A DNA stretch of 64,000 nt, taken from contig JADNRV010000171.1 in assembly GCA_015499995.1 (NCBI GenBank), positions 44,403 to 108,402 of the forward strand, written 5' to 3'. Source of the DNA: Flammula alnicola. Lineage: Eukaryota; Basidiomycota; Agaricomycetes; Agaricales; Strophariaceae. The notes under the pieces are model-generated. The model had not been told where the DNA came from. It saw only the letters and a list, made by a program, of their open reading frames with translations, and did not search any database. Positions 47,404 to 59,075 of this stretch are shown one piece after another (within the stretch, counting starts at the first letter, position 1; every line of letters starts with the position of its first letter). The position numbers and the translations under genes were made by a program.

Positions 47404-49630
47404 TCATACGGGGTTTTCCAAAGTCACTTGCGTCAGGTAGCTCATCGCGTCCGCCCTGTAGGTGTCCTGCGTCGTTGCGAGCGGGATGAGGCCGTCTAGA
47501 TAAGTAGCGATTTTGCGGTCAGTCAGGGTATATTGAGGCCATTGATATCCACTAGTTGGATTAGGGTTCAGGTTGTTGGCGAATCGAATCAAATGGTCTC
47601 CCATGTCCCCTCCACCATAAACATTCAGAATATCAGAGGCATGAAGCTGCGGGGCTAAGGTGTTATTTCTCAAAATCATTTGTAATTTAGAACCTACGAA
47701 CCGATCCAAGAATAGGTATAAGCTTAAGCTTTTGTTCACTGAAATAAAGAGGTTAGGACCAGTGAATTTTGGTTAATGTAGCCACATACCGAAAGCCCAG
47801 ACATTCTGATTGCTTGCTGTGTGTTCCAGCAACCATCTGCGAGGTGCTTGGAAGACGCCATCGCCTTGGAAAGCAGCTAGCCGCTTGAACTGCGGAGTCA
47901 GCGCGTTCAGAATACTAGTGCCAAAGGCGACCCCTGAGTGATATCGGCCGGATATAGTGTGGCAATTTGGTTGACCTGGGTGTCATTCAAACCAGGCAAA
48001 AATGTGTTCTTGAGGTAAGCCTTAAACTGGGCATCGGTAGTTATATTGATATTGGCTAGTGAGAACAAGGTGCCTTCGTCGTCGCAGTTACCTGTCGAGA
48101 TTATTTGAGTCTATGGCAGGCTTAAAATAGACGCCATGCTCACCAGTAATGAACGGGATGTTCGCGACCTTGCCTGCTTGAACAAGGTTCTGCGGATTGT
48201 CTGTCAAGAAGACGCCATCTGTTCTCGGTAACCACGCGAGGTTCAAAGACTGCCAAACGACCTTGAGAAAGACGACAACTATAAAGTGAAGGAAGAATGG
48301 CACACCTGGTAGTCAAAAATGCCTGGAGATTGGTTGATAGCGGCCTTTAAGGTAGCATATGGTACGGTTCTCAGACAAGCGAGGGTATCAGCAGAACCGG
48401 AGCATCCGGTCTCTGACACCACGGCGTCGTAGTATTTCTGTCCTCGAGTAATGTCGCCAACGGGAATGGGAGCGCCTGATTCCATGAAGGCACCCCGGAA
48501 CAAGCCTTCTGTGTTCCCGCCATTTGCCAGCATTTGAAGAGATGCGGAAATGGCCCCAGCAGATTCGCCCCAGCTGAGTAAACACATGGTAAGGATATAA
48601 CGAGGGGAAAATCTACGAATAGCGTACATGGTAACTTTTGTGGGGTCTCCTCCAAACTGTGTGATGTACTTGTTGACCCACCGCAAAGCTTGACGTTCTG
48701 TAAGGCATTGCTATCAAGGAGTTTCTTCGGAGAAGGAGAATAAAAACGTACGGTCTTGGAGGCCAAGGTTACCAACTCCAGCATTCTTGACCTCTTGTCC
48801 AGGAAGGAAACCAAACCCTGTCAGTCTGGAAAAACTGGATTAGCAATCGGCAGTAAAGATGCAGAACGCAGAGGCATACCTGTAGTTCATACTGACGTAG
48901 ACAACAGGCGATCCAAGTGTCTGCGATCGACCAACGATCAGGCCTCCGTCGTACATCGAAGTGCTTCCGAGCTCGAAACCACCTAAATGATACTTCTTAG
49001 ACATCAAAAATATACGAGTTCATGTCGCTCTTACCTCCAAAGATCCACTAACAATTGATGTAAGTCAAATATAGAACACAAAACAGAGTATTACGCACGA
49101 CGACGACAGGAAGCTTGGAGGTTGACGTAGCGGTCTTTGGCTTTACGATGTTAATAGTAAGGCCTTTACATTTCGTATCGATATGAATGGTCTTCAGAGA
49201 AGAAATGAAGGAATAAGATACCCACAATCTTCGGCATCAGGGAAAATTTGTCCAAAGACGGAGTTTATGACATAGTTAGCAGCATCCGCGACCACACCAC
49301 TGAGTTGGGGAAGTGTGATGGCCTGTTGGCCACAGGAGGGTCCATATGCGGTGGCGTCATAGGTGCCATTGCTGTATGCGATAGCTTGCGGTAGACGGTA
49401 TCGGAGGTCACCGACCCTAGAGTAAACAAAAATTTAAGCAAGGAAATACACTGCGTATGCTCATATGCTTACGGGGGCTGGGCAAATGGAATGCCCAAGT
49501 ACTTTTCTGTGGTTCCAGAGGTTACTCCGACAAAACTCGCTCCCTCGAGAGTTACCGTGGGTCCGGAGAGAGGAGCTGCAAACGCATAGAACGTATGAAG
49601 CGCAAGGCCCAGAATCACTTGGGATATCAT
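47404..49630 (-). CDS. Type-B carboxylesterase/lipase, tandem copy B, one frame break
   Basis: The start at 49630 gives a signal peptide (MISQVILGLALHTFYAFA), so the enzyme should be secreted. About 13 exons join in phase with GT-AG ends. Motifs: GIPFAQPP, EDC-LTINIVKP, IFGGGFELG, VSMNYRLTGFGF, NLGLQDQRQALRWV, GGDPTKVTIWGESAGA (nucleophile Ser), the acidic residue in NCDDEGT and the His in LHASDIL, together the Ser-Glu-His triad. Near 47921-47928 one base is missing relative to copy A (GSPF-x-T-x-ILNAL), so the reading would stop and the His would be lost. Everything on either side is conserved. It is therefore either a recent pseudogene or an assembly error. The duplicate pair shares orientation and exon layout. 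Confidence 0.7.
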
Positions 49631-50469
49631 CACGAACAAGAGGTCAAAGTGAGGCCCTGAGACTTTTAATGCACCTAACGCCCAGGATTTATATACCGGG
49701 AGACGATAATAATTATGCGAACATCTCCATGATATTCAGGACGTATGGCCGACGACCACGAGCCCTCTCACACTCTATATGCGGCCAGTTAGAACATGGC
49801 ACGACAGGTCATCGGTGCAATCGAAGTCTTGGAATCAAGCAAATAGTCGTTTAGCGAAAAGGCACTAGGAAATTACGCCAAAGAAATACCCCATGTTTAC
49901 GAAGAAGTACCCCCAGAAAGAATAAGAACCGAAGGCCAATATCTCTTGTGAAATTATCGCTTACCATCCAGGTAACGCCTGGTAACCAGACTAACGGTCT
50001 CTATTGGACTGTCTTTTGTGGGAAGCGGCGTACTCGGGGTTAGGATTCCCCGCATTTTTTGCAGCTGGGGCAAGGCAGAGCGCCTCAATCTACTGACACC
50101 GGCGTCAGCCAAGCCCAAAAAAATAGCTCAAAATCGAGTGAATATACGGCTTGTGACGCCGGAGCGGGAGTCCGCTCGGTGTATAGTAGCATCCTAGGGC
50201 TGAATCTGTGAAAAGCTGAGAGAAAGATCCTGTTGAGCCACGTCGCAATGTTGGGAACATGTCCAAAACTCTAAATGTGGTAATGGGTCAATTGATGTGG
50301 ACTGGAGTAAACAACAACAAATTGGTATCAAATGATCATGTGCGACTGCATGTGATTCCGACCTATTCCACCACCACGGTCTTGGAGCCTCTACCTGTAA
50401 TCCTTTAATGTAACTTAATCACTGTTCTTTATTCTTCTAATTTACAAACCTCAATCCCACCAATCAAGT
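49631..50469. other. Intergenic, 0.84 kb
   Basis: This is the divergent promoter region of carboxylesterase B and the orphan gene. No other feature was seen. Confidence 0.5.
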
Positions 50470-51852
50470 ATGGCTTTTGAACCAGGACCCTACGTGCCGT
50501 ATCCTGTTTCAGAAGACAGGTCCGGGTCCCCTCCTCTCGGATTTGACCCGACACGTCCCTTCAATCCCTTCACTGGAGTAGAGCTTATCGTATCCGGCCT
50601 TCGTCGGACATCATTGACTTCGGCTGCCGAAAATCTCACCGAAATCATAGAGAACCTGCGAGGCGATGGCACTATCATCCCCAACCTCCAAATTGTCTCA
50701 CCCTCCAATGTGCATCAATTGGACTTTGTCTTCGTCTCTTTAACTGGTGAACTCAGGGAAAATCTTCGGCCTGACATCTTGGAGAATATACGGGTTATAT
50801 TGGAGAACATTAACGGACTCGAAGCGCGATGGAAGATTAGCACGGGAAAGTTCGACAAAACGCGACAGATTTACTTTGAAGCGAGCGATGACGTCAACCC
50901 CATCGTACTCAAAACCGACATCGACAACATGCTCCGTACACATGGTCATGAAGTCCAAGCTTCCTACATCCCGAGAGACACACAACGCATCTTCTATCAC
51001 CTCGTCAACCACGAATCGGTCGCGAGCTTACTAGCTGTACCCCTCGTTATTGATGGTCGATCTTACGTCCCCCATTATTCTCGATTCATCCAACCAACAT
51101 TCGGACTGGAGATCGCAATAAATGGCGTTGGTGACATCCCACAGGCCAGATCTGTCATCGACGCTTACCTCGAACGCAATTACCGCGATGATTCTGATGA
51201 ACCTGTCGTTCGCTCAAGCCGTACTGAGCTAGACGGCTCTGTATATTGCGCTGTCCTCCGCAATCCTGCTATTACATCACGATTCCTTAACGACCCCTTT
51301 CAAATCTTTTCCGAAAGCTCTTTTTCACCCAGTCCTCCTACCTACCTATACGTCCTTAACTCAAAAGGAAGGTCTACTACAGCCTTCGACAACAATCGAC
51401 CCCCTCCCACAAGCATCCCTCAGGCCCCCCCTTCATTCCAACAACAGCTGGTCAACCTCATTGCCCAAAACGTCGCCAACTCCTCCACTTTGGCTCACGT
51501 AGTCCAAGAACAATTGCACACCCTCCAAATGGCATTCCAAAGTACTCAAGAAGCCATTGCTCTGGCCTTCTCTCATGCTTTAACAGCTTACTCCCTAGGC
51601 AACAGGCTCACTGCATCCCAATCTGAGCTTGCTTCACTCCAGGCCCAGCTCTCTACAACATATATGTTACTAGTTGTAGGTGCAACGCCTAACGCCCAAC
51701 AGACGGCCCAGCTCGGAATTCGAATTGAAGAACTAAACGCACAAATCAACGAAGTTCATGAGCGGAAAGCGCGTTTGGAGCATCAGTTGGACTCTATGAT
51801 AGCTCCTTCTGCCACCGCTGCTGAATCCTTCTCTAACACATCGTCTGCCTGA
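50470..51852 (+). CDS. Orphan intronless protein with C-terminal coiled coil
   Basis: A single frame of 460 codons starting ATCAAGTATGGC. The first 270 residues look like a folded alpha/beta region with repeated short motifs (GVELIVSGLRR, QLDFVFVSLTG, LKTDIDNMLRTHG, FGLEIAINGVGDI). A Pro-rich linker follows, then a helical C-terminus (about 320-445) with heptad-like LASLQAQLS and GIRIEELNAQINEVHERKARLEHQLD, consistent with a coiled coil. There is no signal peptide or membrane helix. I do not recognise the family. Among introns-rich neighbours an uninterrupted 1.4-kb frame is unusual and may reflect retrocopying or a lineage-specific gene. Confidence 0.6.
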   Translation: MAFEPGPYVPYPVSEDRSGSPPLGFDPTRPFNPFTGVELIVSGLRRTSLTSAAENLTEIIENLRGDGTIIPNLQIVSPSNVHQLDFVFVSLTGELRENLRPDILENIRVILENINGLEARWKISTGKFDKTRQIYFEASDDVNPIVLKTDIDNMLRTHGHEVQASYIPRDTQRIFYHLVNHESVASLLAVPLVIDGRSYVPHYSRFIQPTFGLEIAINGVGDIPQARSVIDAYLERNYRDDSDEPVVRSSRTELDGSVYCAVLRNPAITSRFLNDPFQIFSESSFSPSPPTYLYVLNSKGRSTTAFDNNRPPPTSIPQAPPSFQQQLVNLIAQNVANSSTLAHVVQEQLHTLQMAFQSTQEAIALAFSHALTAYSLGNRLTASQSELASLQAQLSTTYMLLVVGATPNAQQTAQLGIRIEELNAQINEVHERKARLEHQLDSMIAPSATAAESFSNTSSA

Positions 51853-52203
51853 ACTGAGGCTGAACCCCACCCCCTATTATCCGTCTGACTAAAATCAAAT
51901 CCTGCCCGTTCCCTAAAGTATATCGCTTGATACTAGTTATCACTACGAGCCGCCGAGGTAGTTTTCTCCAATTACTTGTGTAAAATAGTCAGCCAAATGT
52001 CTTACCATTACCATCAATGTTGTACCAACAGTAAATCGGCAGTAATTGCACTCGATCTCTCATAAGAGAATGGGGGTACTAGAGTTACTCACCAAGTTCA
52101 CTAAAAGGGTATTGTAATACATGCCACGCTACCAACGGAACGGAAATGATCCAACATCCGTGCCATGGGGAATGCGTCCACCCATTTATTTCCCCACAAT
52201 TTT
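51853..52203. other. Intergenic between convergent genes
   Basis: These are 3' flanks. No other feature was seen. Confidence 0.5.
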
Positions 52204-55200
52204 TTACAACGTGTGCGTAATCACGAACCCAACAATAGCAGACAGCGTAAGGAACATGGTCGGCTTATTCGCTCCGAAAATAGCGTCCGATGTAGGCTTT
52301 GCGCTTCCAGCAGAGCCAGAGCCAGAGCCACTGGGAGCGGTGGTCACTGTCGGGGTATCCAGAAGGTTTGGGCAATTCGGTGTATCCAAAACGGAACCGT
52401 AGTTGCTTGCAACCCAAAGCAAGACGCCGTTGGTCCAGCCAAAGCCCGCCTGGTTGAAAATGCGGGTTAAGATAAAAGTTTAATCAAAACCCGAGAATAC
52501 GGAGGGCACAGATTTGACCTTACCTGAACAGTATATTCTCCTCCTCTTCCTGCAGAATCGATGTCCAAAATTGAAAACTTCTCAAACATCTGATTATCAT
52601 TTCATGTCAGTGCTCCATAACATAGATAATTTTTGCTATAGCTCACGTTTCCAGTGTTCGTTGTACTTTGCGTGACGCCCAACTCAGCATCTGAAAGCCT
52701 TGGCAGGACACCTGGTATAGAGCCTCCGGTAGCGTGCCTTTTAATCCGTAGAAGAATAATCAGTCACGGAAGAAAAAAACGCATGAACATGGTACTTACC
52801 AACTGCACAGCGCACTTGCGAAATATCTGTTCGCCAGCTGCCTCTGCAAAGACTTTGACCAGCCTTCTCCAGCTACAGGTGTTCCTCCGTTAGCCACTGT
52901 CTCATTGCCTTTGTTCAAGTCAGCAGCTGGACCAGTTGTCGTTGCATTGACGATGCTCGCTCCTCCATGAACAGGTTGACCAGGAAGCGATGCCTCAGCG
53001 AGAGCAAGTTGTCCAGATGGAATCAAGTCGAATGTTGATTGATTCGCAGCTGGGACGGGAAGCGCGGCGTTAGAGACGTTGGCTGGAAGCGCCTGGAGGG
53101 CATTAAGTATAATGTATTGATGATTCGGCCAACTGTTCGGAGCATCCCTATGAAATGATATGGTAAATACCAAGGAAAATTACTGTCACAGTGAAAAAGT
53201 ACCATTGGAGTCCAGTGTCAATGAATGTGGATGGGAACGTGCCGTTGTATCGATTGAGCACCATGTTGACCGATGAGAAAACACCGAAAGCTGAACTAGC
53301 ATTCTGCTCCACCTCAGTGGGGATAATACCTACCCAGAAAGGATAGAATGCAGCTACGCTGAATACATTGTGTCTGCTGTTGGTGTCAAGGATGAAGTCG
53401 TAGAATGCCAGCTAGAGAAAGGCTTTCGTCACCGAGTTATCTCCGAATAGACTGCTTTTTATACCTTTTGCGAATCCCAAAATAGGTCAAGGATTCCAGC
53501 TTTGAGAGATGCAGCAGCAGCAGTATGGTTAGCAGCTGCTGCGGGATTAGAAGATCCATAAAGGCCCGCTAACAGAACATGATTTTTGTCTAGCAAGCAT
53601 CTCAGCCAACTGCAGCTTTTTATGCCGGCATTCACAACTCACAATGAAGACTGTTAAGGTCGACCGCAATTGTATTCCTAACGTTTAATGCCAATAGTCC
53701 GCTATTTTCTTTGCCGACGGAGAACCAGCGTGTGGTATAGTCCCAACCAGTTTCAGCGCCGCTAGCAAGTTCGGCATACAAGGATGCCTTTTGGGAGTCG
53801 TTAAGTGCTGGGCTAACCGTAGGTCCGTTGGCCGTTAAATAATCTATAGGTATTATAGGGTTAGAGAAATGTTGAGTGAATATCAATGCAGACGGACCGG
53901 TAAAGTAGGACTCGGGCCGTGGAGCAGTGTTATTTACAGCGTAATGGAACATCGTGAAGGACTGATTGGAGAAAGGGCTCTTCACTTGGACAGACCGATT
54001 GTCAGTCCACCACTGCAACTCTTTCTGCACGATGGAAGACCAGTGAGGGTGCGTTCGCAATATAGTTTCAGACCTTACCTCCGCCAAAGGTAGTGCCCGT
54101 GTCAAGATACTCTTATCACCACTCGTTGCAACATAGCGTGACAACATCTGAAAGAATATGTCATTGTAAGATGTCGATCAACGAGAATGATCGTCCGGAA
54201 TTGAAAAGATTTGAACGAACCTGGATGAACAGAGGTGGTTGAGACCTATTGAGGTCTAAATATAAATAATACTTTAAACCTTGGTAACACCGCTCTCCTA
54301 AAGAAAATAACGTACAGTAAATCCGACCTCCATTGGGGATGAAACCAAATTGATCAAGTTGATCCATGAAGTTTTGCAGGGTGTCATTGACAACACTGAA
54401 GAGCTGAGATTCGATGAGGCCCTCAACGATCCAGAAACTGTCCCAATAGTATATCTCCCTGAACCGACCACCTGTGTACACCTCAACATACGCTTCATGA
54501 ACGATATAAAGAATACGCACCAGGAACGACAAATGTATGATTCAGGGGGATCAAGGTGCTCTCGCATTTGCCACTTGATCCACAGAGTGTCGATGCATTC
54601 GTGTTGCGAGCAAGCTGCGTCCAGAAGCCATGGACCGTCTGTGCAAATGCTTTGGGAAGGGTGGCTGTGAGGTTGTTGAGGAAAGGAGGCGAGGGGTTAA
54701 AGTCGGGTAACGCGGCGGCCTCCAACTCAGTACCCTCGCCTGTGAAGTCATTGTCAACGAAATTGACAACCTGTCCATATGTTGTCGAGGCTGAGATATT
54801 TTGGAAATCGGCGAGGACTGCTTGCGAGTTCTTGCTTGTTGGCTGTGGGAGAATGAGCTATTAATCGACGTCATGAGCTCAAAATAAACATGCCTTGTCC
54901 ACGAAAGTCTTGTCATCTGGGTATAAATTTGCTACGCCGACCGTTTGCAGCAACTGATAGAGATAGATAGAAGGTCAGCTTGATATAGCCACAAGTCGGA
55001 CGACGCGACTCACCGACCCCGCGCAGAAGATGTCTGAAGGGCACCACGCTTGTTTGGGTGGTAGAGGTTCTTGCGATGGTAGCGCAGAATCGAGAGCCGC
55101 AGTCGCACTGGGAACCGATGTGACAATTGTAAGGGTAGGAGGTGCCGTGCTCACTCCCGTTGGAGCAGTTGATGTCGCAGGAACAGCCGATGAAGTGATG

Positions 55201-55298
55201 GATCCAGCACTTGAAGACCCTGCTGGGATTGCATGGGTAAACGGATTAACGACAATCGTATGGAGCAAGAAGGCTATGCGAGCGAGTTTTGGCGACAT
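52204..55298 (-). CDS. GH37 trehalase, secreted, likely GPI-anchored
   Basis: ATG at 55298 starts a signal peptide, then a Ser/Thr/Pro-rich linker. The catalytic domain spans about a dozen exons. It has the trehalase signatures: LYPDDKTFVDKPT, PGGRFREIYYWDSFW (split by an intron), IPNGGRIYY, the acid residue in GAETGWDYTTRWF, QWDAPNSWPN and the C-terminal GGEYTVQAGFGWTNGV with its conserved Glu. The tail is a Ser/Gly-rich linker and a hydrophobic end (TMFLTLSAIVGFVITHTL), the form of a GPI-attachment signal. Trehalases split trehalose to two glucoses; a cell-surface form would serve trehalose uptake. The intron after VDK appears to use a GC donor (AAG|GCATGT, about 54892). The frame is intact. 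Confidence 0.87.
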
Positions 55299-56560
55299 AT
55301 TGACGCGTTTTTCGACCTTCGGTCAAGGAGATGTCCTACAGGCCCCAGATGTAAAGGAGACTTCGAGACAAAACCGACTCTGGGAAAGAGACTTGCAGAA
55401 GAGGCGGATCTCGAGCCACCGGAACTTTATAGCCTGAGGTTTTGTAGAAATCCATAGAAGATATGACATGAGTTCATCATCTCCATTAGCGTCGGCAATG
55501 GTGGTGATGGAGCGCCAGAATTCAAAGAAGCTTGTGTGTTTGCGGCCAGCTGATCAGGATGAGAATAAAAATGATAGCATCCACGCGTCTTTCTCGGATA
55601 TGAATAGAACTATCCATTCGAAAAATAGAGCGTCTAAATGCTCAGAAGATGAAACGAAAAAAATAAGTATGCTCCGAGCCCGAATCGCGAACTTTGACCA
55701 AAACCAAAAGAACGATGGAAAGAAATGATGCGCTTATATTTGTGTTTGGCATTGGAAAGTAATAAAGACCGTCATGTGCTGATGCATTAATAAGGTCTAC
55801 GAGTTACATAGACAGAGGAACCAACGCCCAAGAGCCTGAAATATACTATTAATTTACAGACCGGTTGCAAAGCTATGCATAGATGTCACATGGAAGCACC
55901 AATGGTCAAGCTTCAAGCAGTACGGAAGCGAGCGATCAAAAATCCGTCTGCGGAGCTTCTCAGTGGGGTGTGAGTGTGGGGATAAATGGGTTCGTGTGGA
56001 TCACCAAACCAGAGTACAACACATTAGCTTCCCAATCACATCAATTGTTGACTGACCAGTCTAGGGTGCGGCGCTACATTTCAGGACTACAACGGTCCCT
56101 CATGACCTTCATCTCGAATTGCACCGATAAAGTCGGGTTGAACAAGGCAATGACTTCACCCTGGATAGTGATCAACACGTACTATCGGGTGGTGTGAGTA
56201 GAGGAGCACTCAACGAGAGAGAGAAAACGCTTGTCCAAAGGCTCCGTGTGAACCGCATATCAGCAATTTTAGGCGTCACAACTCCTTGCAGATCATGCAT
56301 ATGGGAAAGAGGGAAAGCAATATCATTTACATCTCGTGAGGTAGATCAGAAGGTTGAACTCACGACACATCTGCCCAAAGAATACCCCTCTCAGGCTGTC
56401 ACGCAAACGAGATTCCATGTCAACGCGTAGGTACTATAGTACTCACAGAACAACCCGCGCGCATCTCAGCAAAACGACAACCTAATACCACATAACGCAC
56501 CTGCGCTGCTATGACGAGTAGCGAAAGTCTATCACTGCTACAACTTCCTCGCGAACAGGG
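55299..56560. other. Intergenic, 1.26 kb
   Basis: Frames at 55468-55728 and 55883-56430 (plus) show no domain, no matching splice sites and no conserved look. I assign no gene. Confidence 0.4.
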
Positions 56561-58776
56561 CTAGTCGGCAAGCATCTTGTCCGTCAGTAATCCTTCATTG
56601 TAGGCCATGCTCTCGAATATGATCTGTCGCCACACATTGAGGACCAGCTCAGTAGCCTCTTCTTCCAGGACCTGTAAAAAGCAATTAGGGACACAATTGT
56701 AAGGGATGCGAGAAGAAACGAACGGGTTCCAGGCCTTCGATAAGCTTTTGGGGCGCCTTATGGTCTTTGAGATGCTCGAGAACGAACATGATAAGATCTT
56801 CTTCCTCCATCTCGCCAAGGTATCTAACCATAAGCCGCTTAACGAGAGGCTCCAATTTCCGGTCAATTATCGACTGAAACGAAGGGCATTAGAACACGCA
56901 ATATTCCAATAATCAAAGGCTTTCTCACATCAGTTAGACCATCCCACCGGACCTTCGACTTGAACAGCGTTTCTTTGTCGTGTGGAACAGACTGCCGTAT
57001 TCTCTCCAGCCTTTCCTTCGTTTGCTCTCCAGTCTCGGCGACGCTGAAGTCGAGTTTCACGAGAGGAGCTCGTCGCTTCTTGATACCATCCTCCTCTTCC
57101 TCGTCATGAGCAAACACTGTTGTCTTTTCCTTGGCTGGAGGTTCCTTCTCTTTCGCTGTTGGCCCAGCAATAGAAACATTCAGCCGTACAGGTGCACCAT
57201 CATCCAGTAGCAATCCAGCTTTGCGTTGTTCCTCAGCCAAGGCTTGCATCTCATCCATCTGTCGAGCCAGGAAGTCCTCTGATTCTCTGCGCAGATTTTC
57301 GGCTTCTTGCTCCTCAAATCTGCGCGACTTTTCATCCGCGCTTCCTCTGCCTCGAGTCGCCGTTGTCGAAGATGACGCCAGCGCACACTATAATCGTGTC
57401 AAATGGCAAAGTAAAAAGAAAAGGTGAAGAAATTTACCGATCGACGTAGAACAGCTCGTCGCTCTCATCATCATCCCAAATATCCAGTCGAGCTTTAATC
57501 TCTATCCGATCACGATCTTCAGCCTCCTTCTGAGCACGTTCTCGAGCAATAGCACGCTCCAGCGCTTGTATACGCGTCCGTTCTCGAGGTTCATACCGAC
57601 GTTCGCGCTGCTGGCAGTTAGAGACAAAACACAACAAGAGAGGGTTTGACACGCACATCTTTGTAAGAAAGCTCCTCTTCCTGCCTCCTCTGCTCCTTTC
57701 TCTCGGCTTCCAGTTCTTCGTCGGTCTTCCCTGAATTTTCTCCCTCCTGTCCCAGGGGACCTCTCCCAGCGTTCCCATCCTCTGCTTTCACAAATCCGAC
57801 AGGTTTGCTGTAACCTTGCGCTCCTTTTCCAAAGCCTTGAGGTTTCGATGTAGCCGTTGGTGATTCCTGTCGTGCCTGAGGTTTACCCCACTCGCGTACC
57901 TTTGGACCACTAGGTGCTCCTGAGACTGAAGGCATGTTGTCCCGCACATCGCGCATCTTTTCTCGCTCTCGTTTTGCGGCTCGTTCTCTGAATTGGGCGA
58001 TCTCAGATATAACAAGGCCCCGCTGTGTTTCTGGCAGGTCGGCTTCCTGAAGATCATGGAGATGGGAGGTATTATGTATTTTTCTTTATCAATTAAGCCA
58101 TTATTGGCCGCATCTTGCGAGACGCGGTTGATATCGGCCACGTATTCGTCAAGTTTGGCCTTCGCCTCTTGTTTCTTAGTTTCTTCGGCTATACCAACAT
58201 ATATTAGTACACGTCAGCATAATATAGTCCTGCCACTCACATCAGTTGACATTTGATGAGCTTGAAAAGCGTCTAAGAAAGCACGGGTCTTTTCATCTGC
58301 TTTCACCTGTAGTTTCGAAGTAGGCTTGAAGTGAGTCGCAAGACTGAAGAAAACACACCAGTAGTTTTTTGTTCGCGCAACCATCTTCCAAGGCCGGTAA
58401 TTCAACACCATTGAGCAATGCGATCGCCCGTAAAGCGCCCGCTGGGTCTTCAAATTCTGCGAAACCAAAGCCTTGAGGTTTATTCGCTGGCGTTATAAGG
58501 CGCTTAAACGATTTTATTGGACCGCATGCCTAAGAACTCTAGATGAGCCTCTGTTTAGTAGGAACATTGAAAAATACCTACCGACAAAAGCTGGTTCAGG
58601 AAAGCATCAGTGATACCGCCCGATATCGAACCGACGAAAAGTGTCGTCTGTTGCTTTTGTGCTTGAGGTTGCATATACTGCATTTGTTGCTGCTGTGCGA
58701 GAGCCGACATTGAGGGACCCTGGCCGTAAGACGGCAAAGGTGGACGCAGACCAAGTCCCAACCGATTCGGTTGCAT
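56561..58776 (-). CDS. RBM25-like splicing factor (RRM + PWI), one frame break
   Basis: The start at 58776 gives MQPNRLGLGLRPPLPSYG, a Gln/Met-rich leader and an RRM (TLFVGSISGGITDAFL as RNP2, KPQGFGFAEFEDP as RNP1). Next come ADEKTRAFLDAF, the conserved spacer IPPHLHDLQEADLPETQRG, an Arg/Glu-rich region (EPRERTRIQALERA), FYVDR, an Arg/Glu helical segment, and the C-terminal PWI domain (about 57000-56561) with LVKRLMVRYLGEMEEEDLIMFV and VWRQIIFESM. RBM25 and yeast Snu71 associate with U1 snRNP and influence 5' splice-site choice. In the Glu-rich segment near 57339 one base is missing (GCGCG where GCGGCG would keep the frame between RLEAEEA and ADEKSRRFEEQ). Both sides are well conserved, so an assembly error is a serious possibility. 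Confidence 0.82.
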
Positions 58777-59075
58777 TTTAGCAAGTATTTCAAGGCAGTT
58801 ACGAGCTGGATTATGAATGTTAGTCCTCGTTTTTGAGTAATCATGAATTAGACTCACATTAAATGTGTATACTCTGTCAGATGACAGAAAATAGAGAAAG
58901 AGGGCGAGATATGTAAAAGCCGAATGTCGTGGTCAATGGACAAGCAGTGGGAGAAGCGCACAAACAGCCGCATTATGTAAAGTGTTTCCCACGGCCATAT
59001 CTGGATATTGCCGTACTCGCTCCCAACTCTTTCGATCCCCCTCTCATTCCCCTCTTTCATTTCCTTCAACTTGCG
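58777..59075. promoter_or_regulatory. Short divergent promoter shared by the RBM25-like and CCDC25 genes
   Basis: About 300 bp separate the two start codons, which point away from each other. The stretch includes CTCTTTC/GAAAGAG-rich sequence. No specific factor site was identified. Confidence 0.45.

Noticed and set aside
55883..56430. Frames with a VGINGFVWI segment reminiscent of exosome Rrp4/Rrp40 proteins
   Set aside because: Only a short resemblance; the KH/S1 parts, flanking exons and splice sites are missing.
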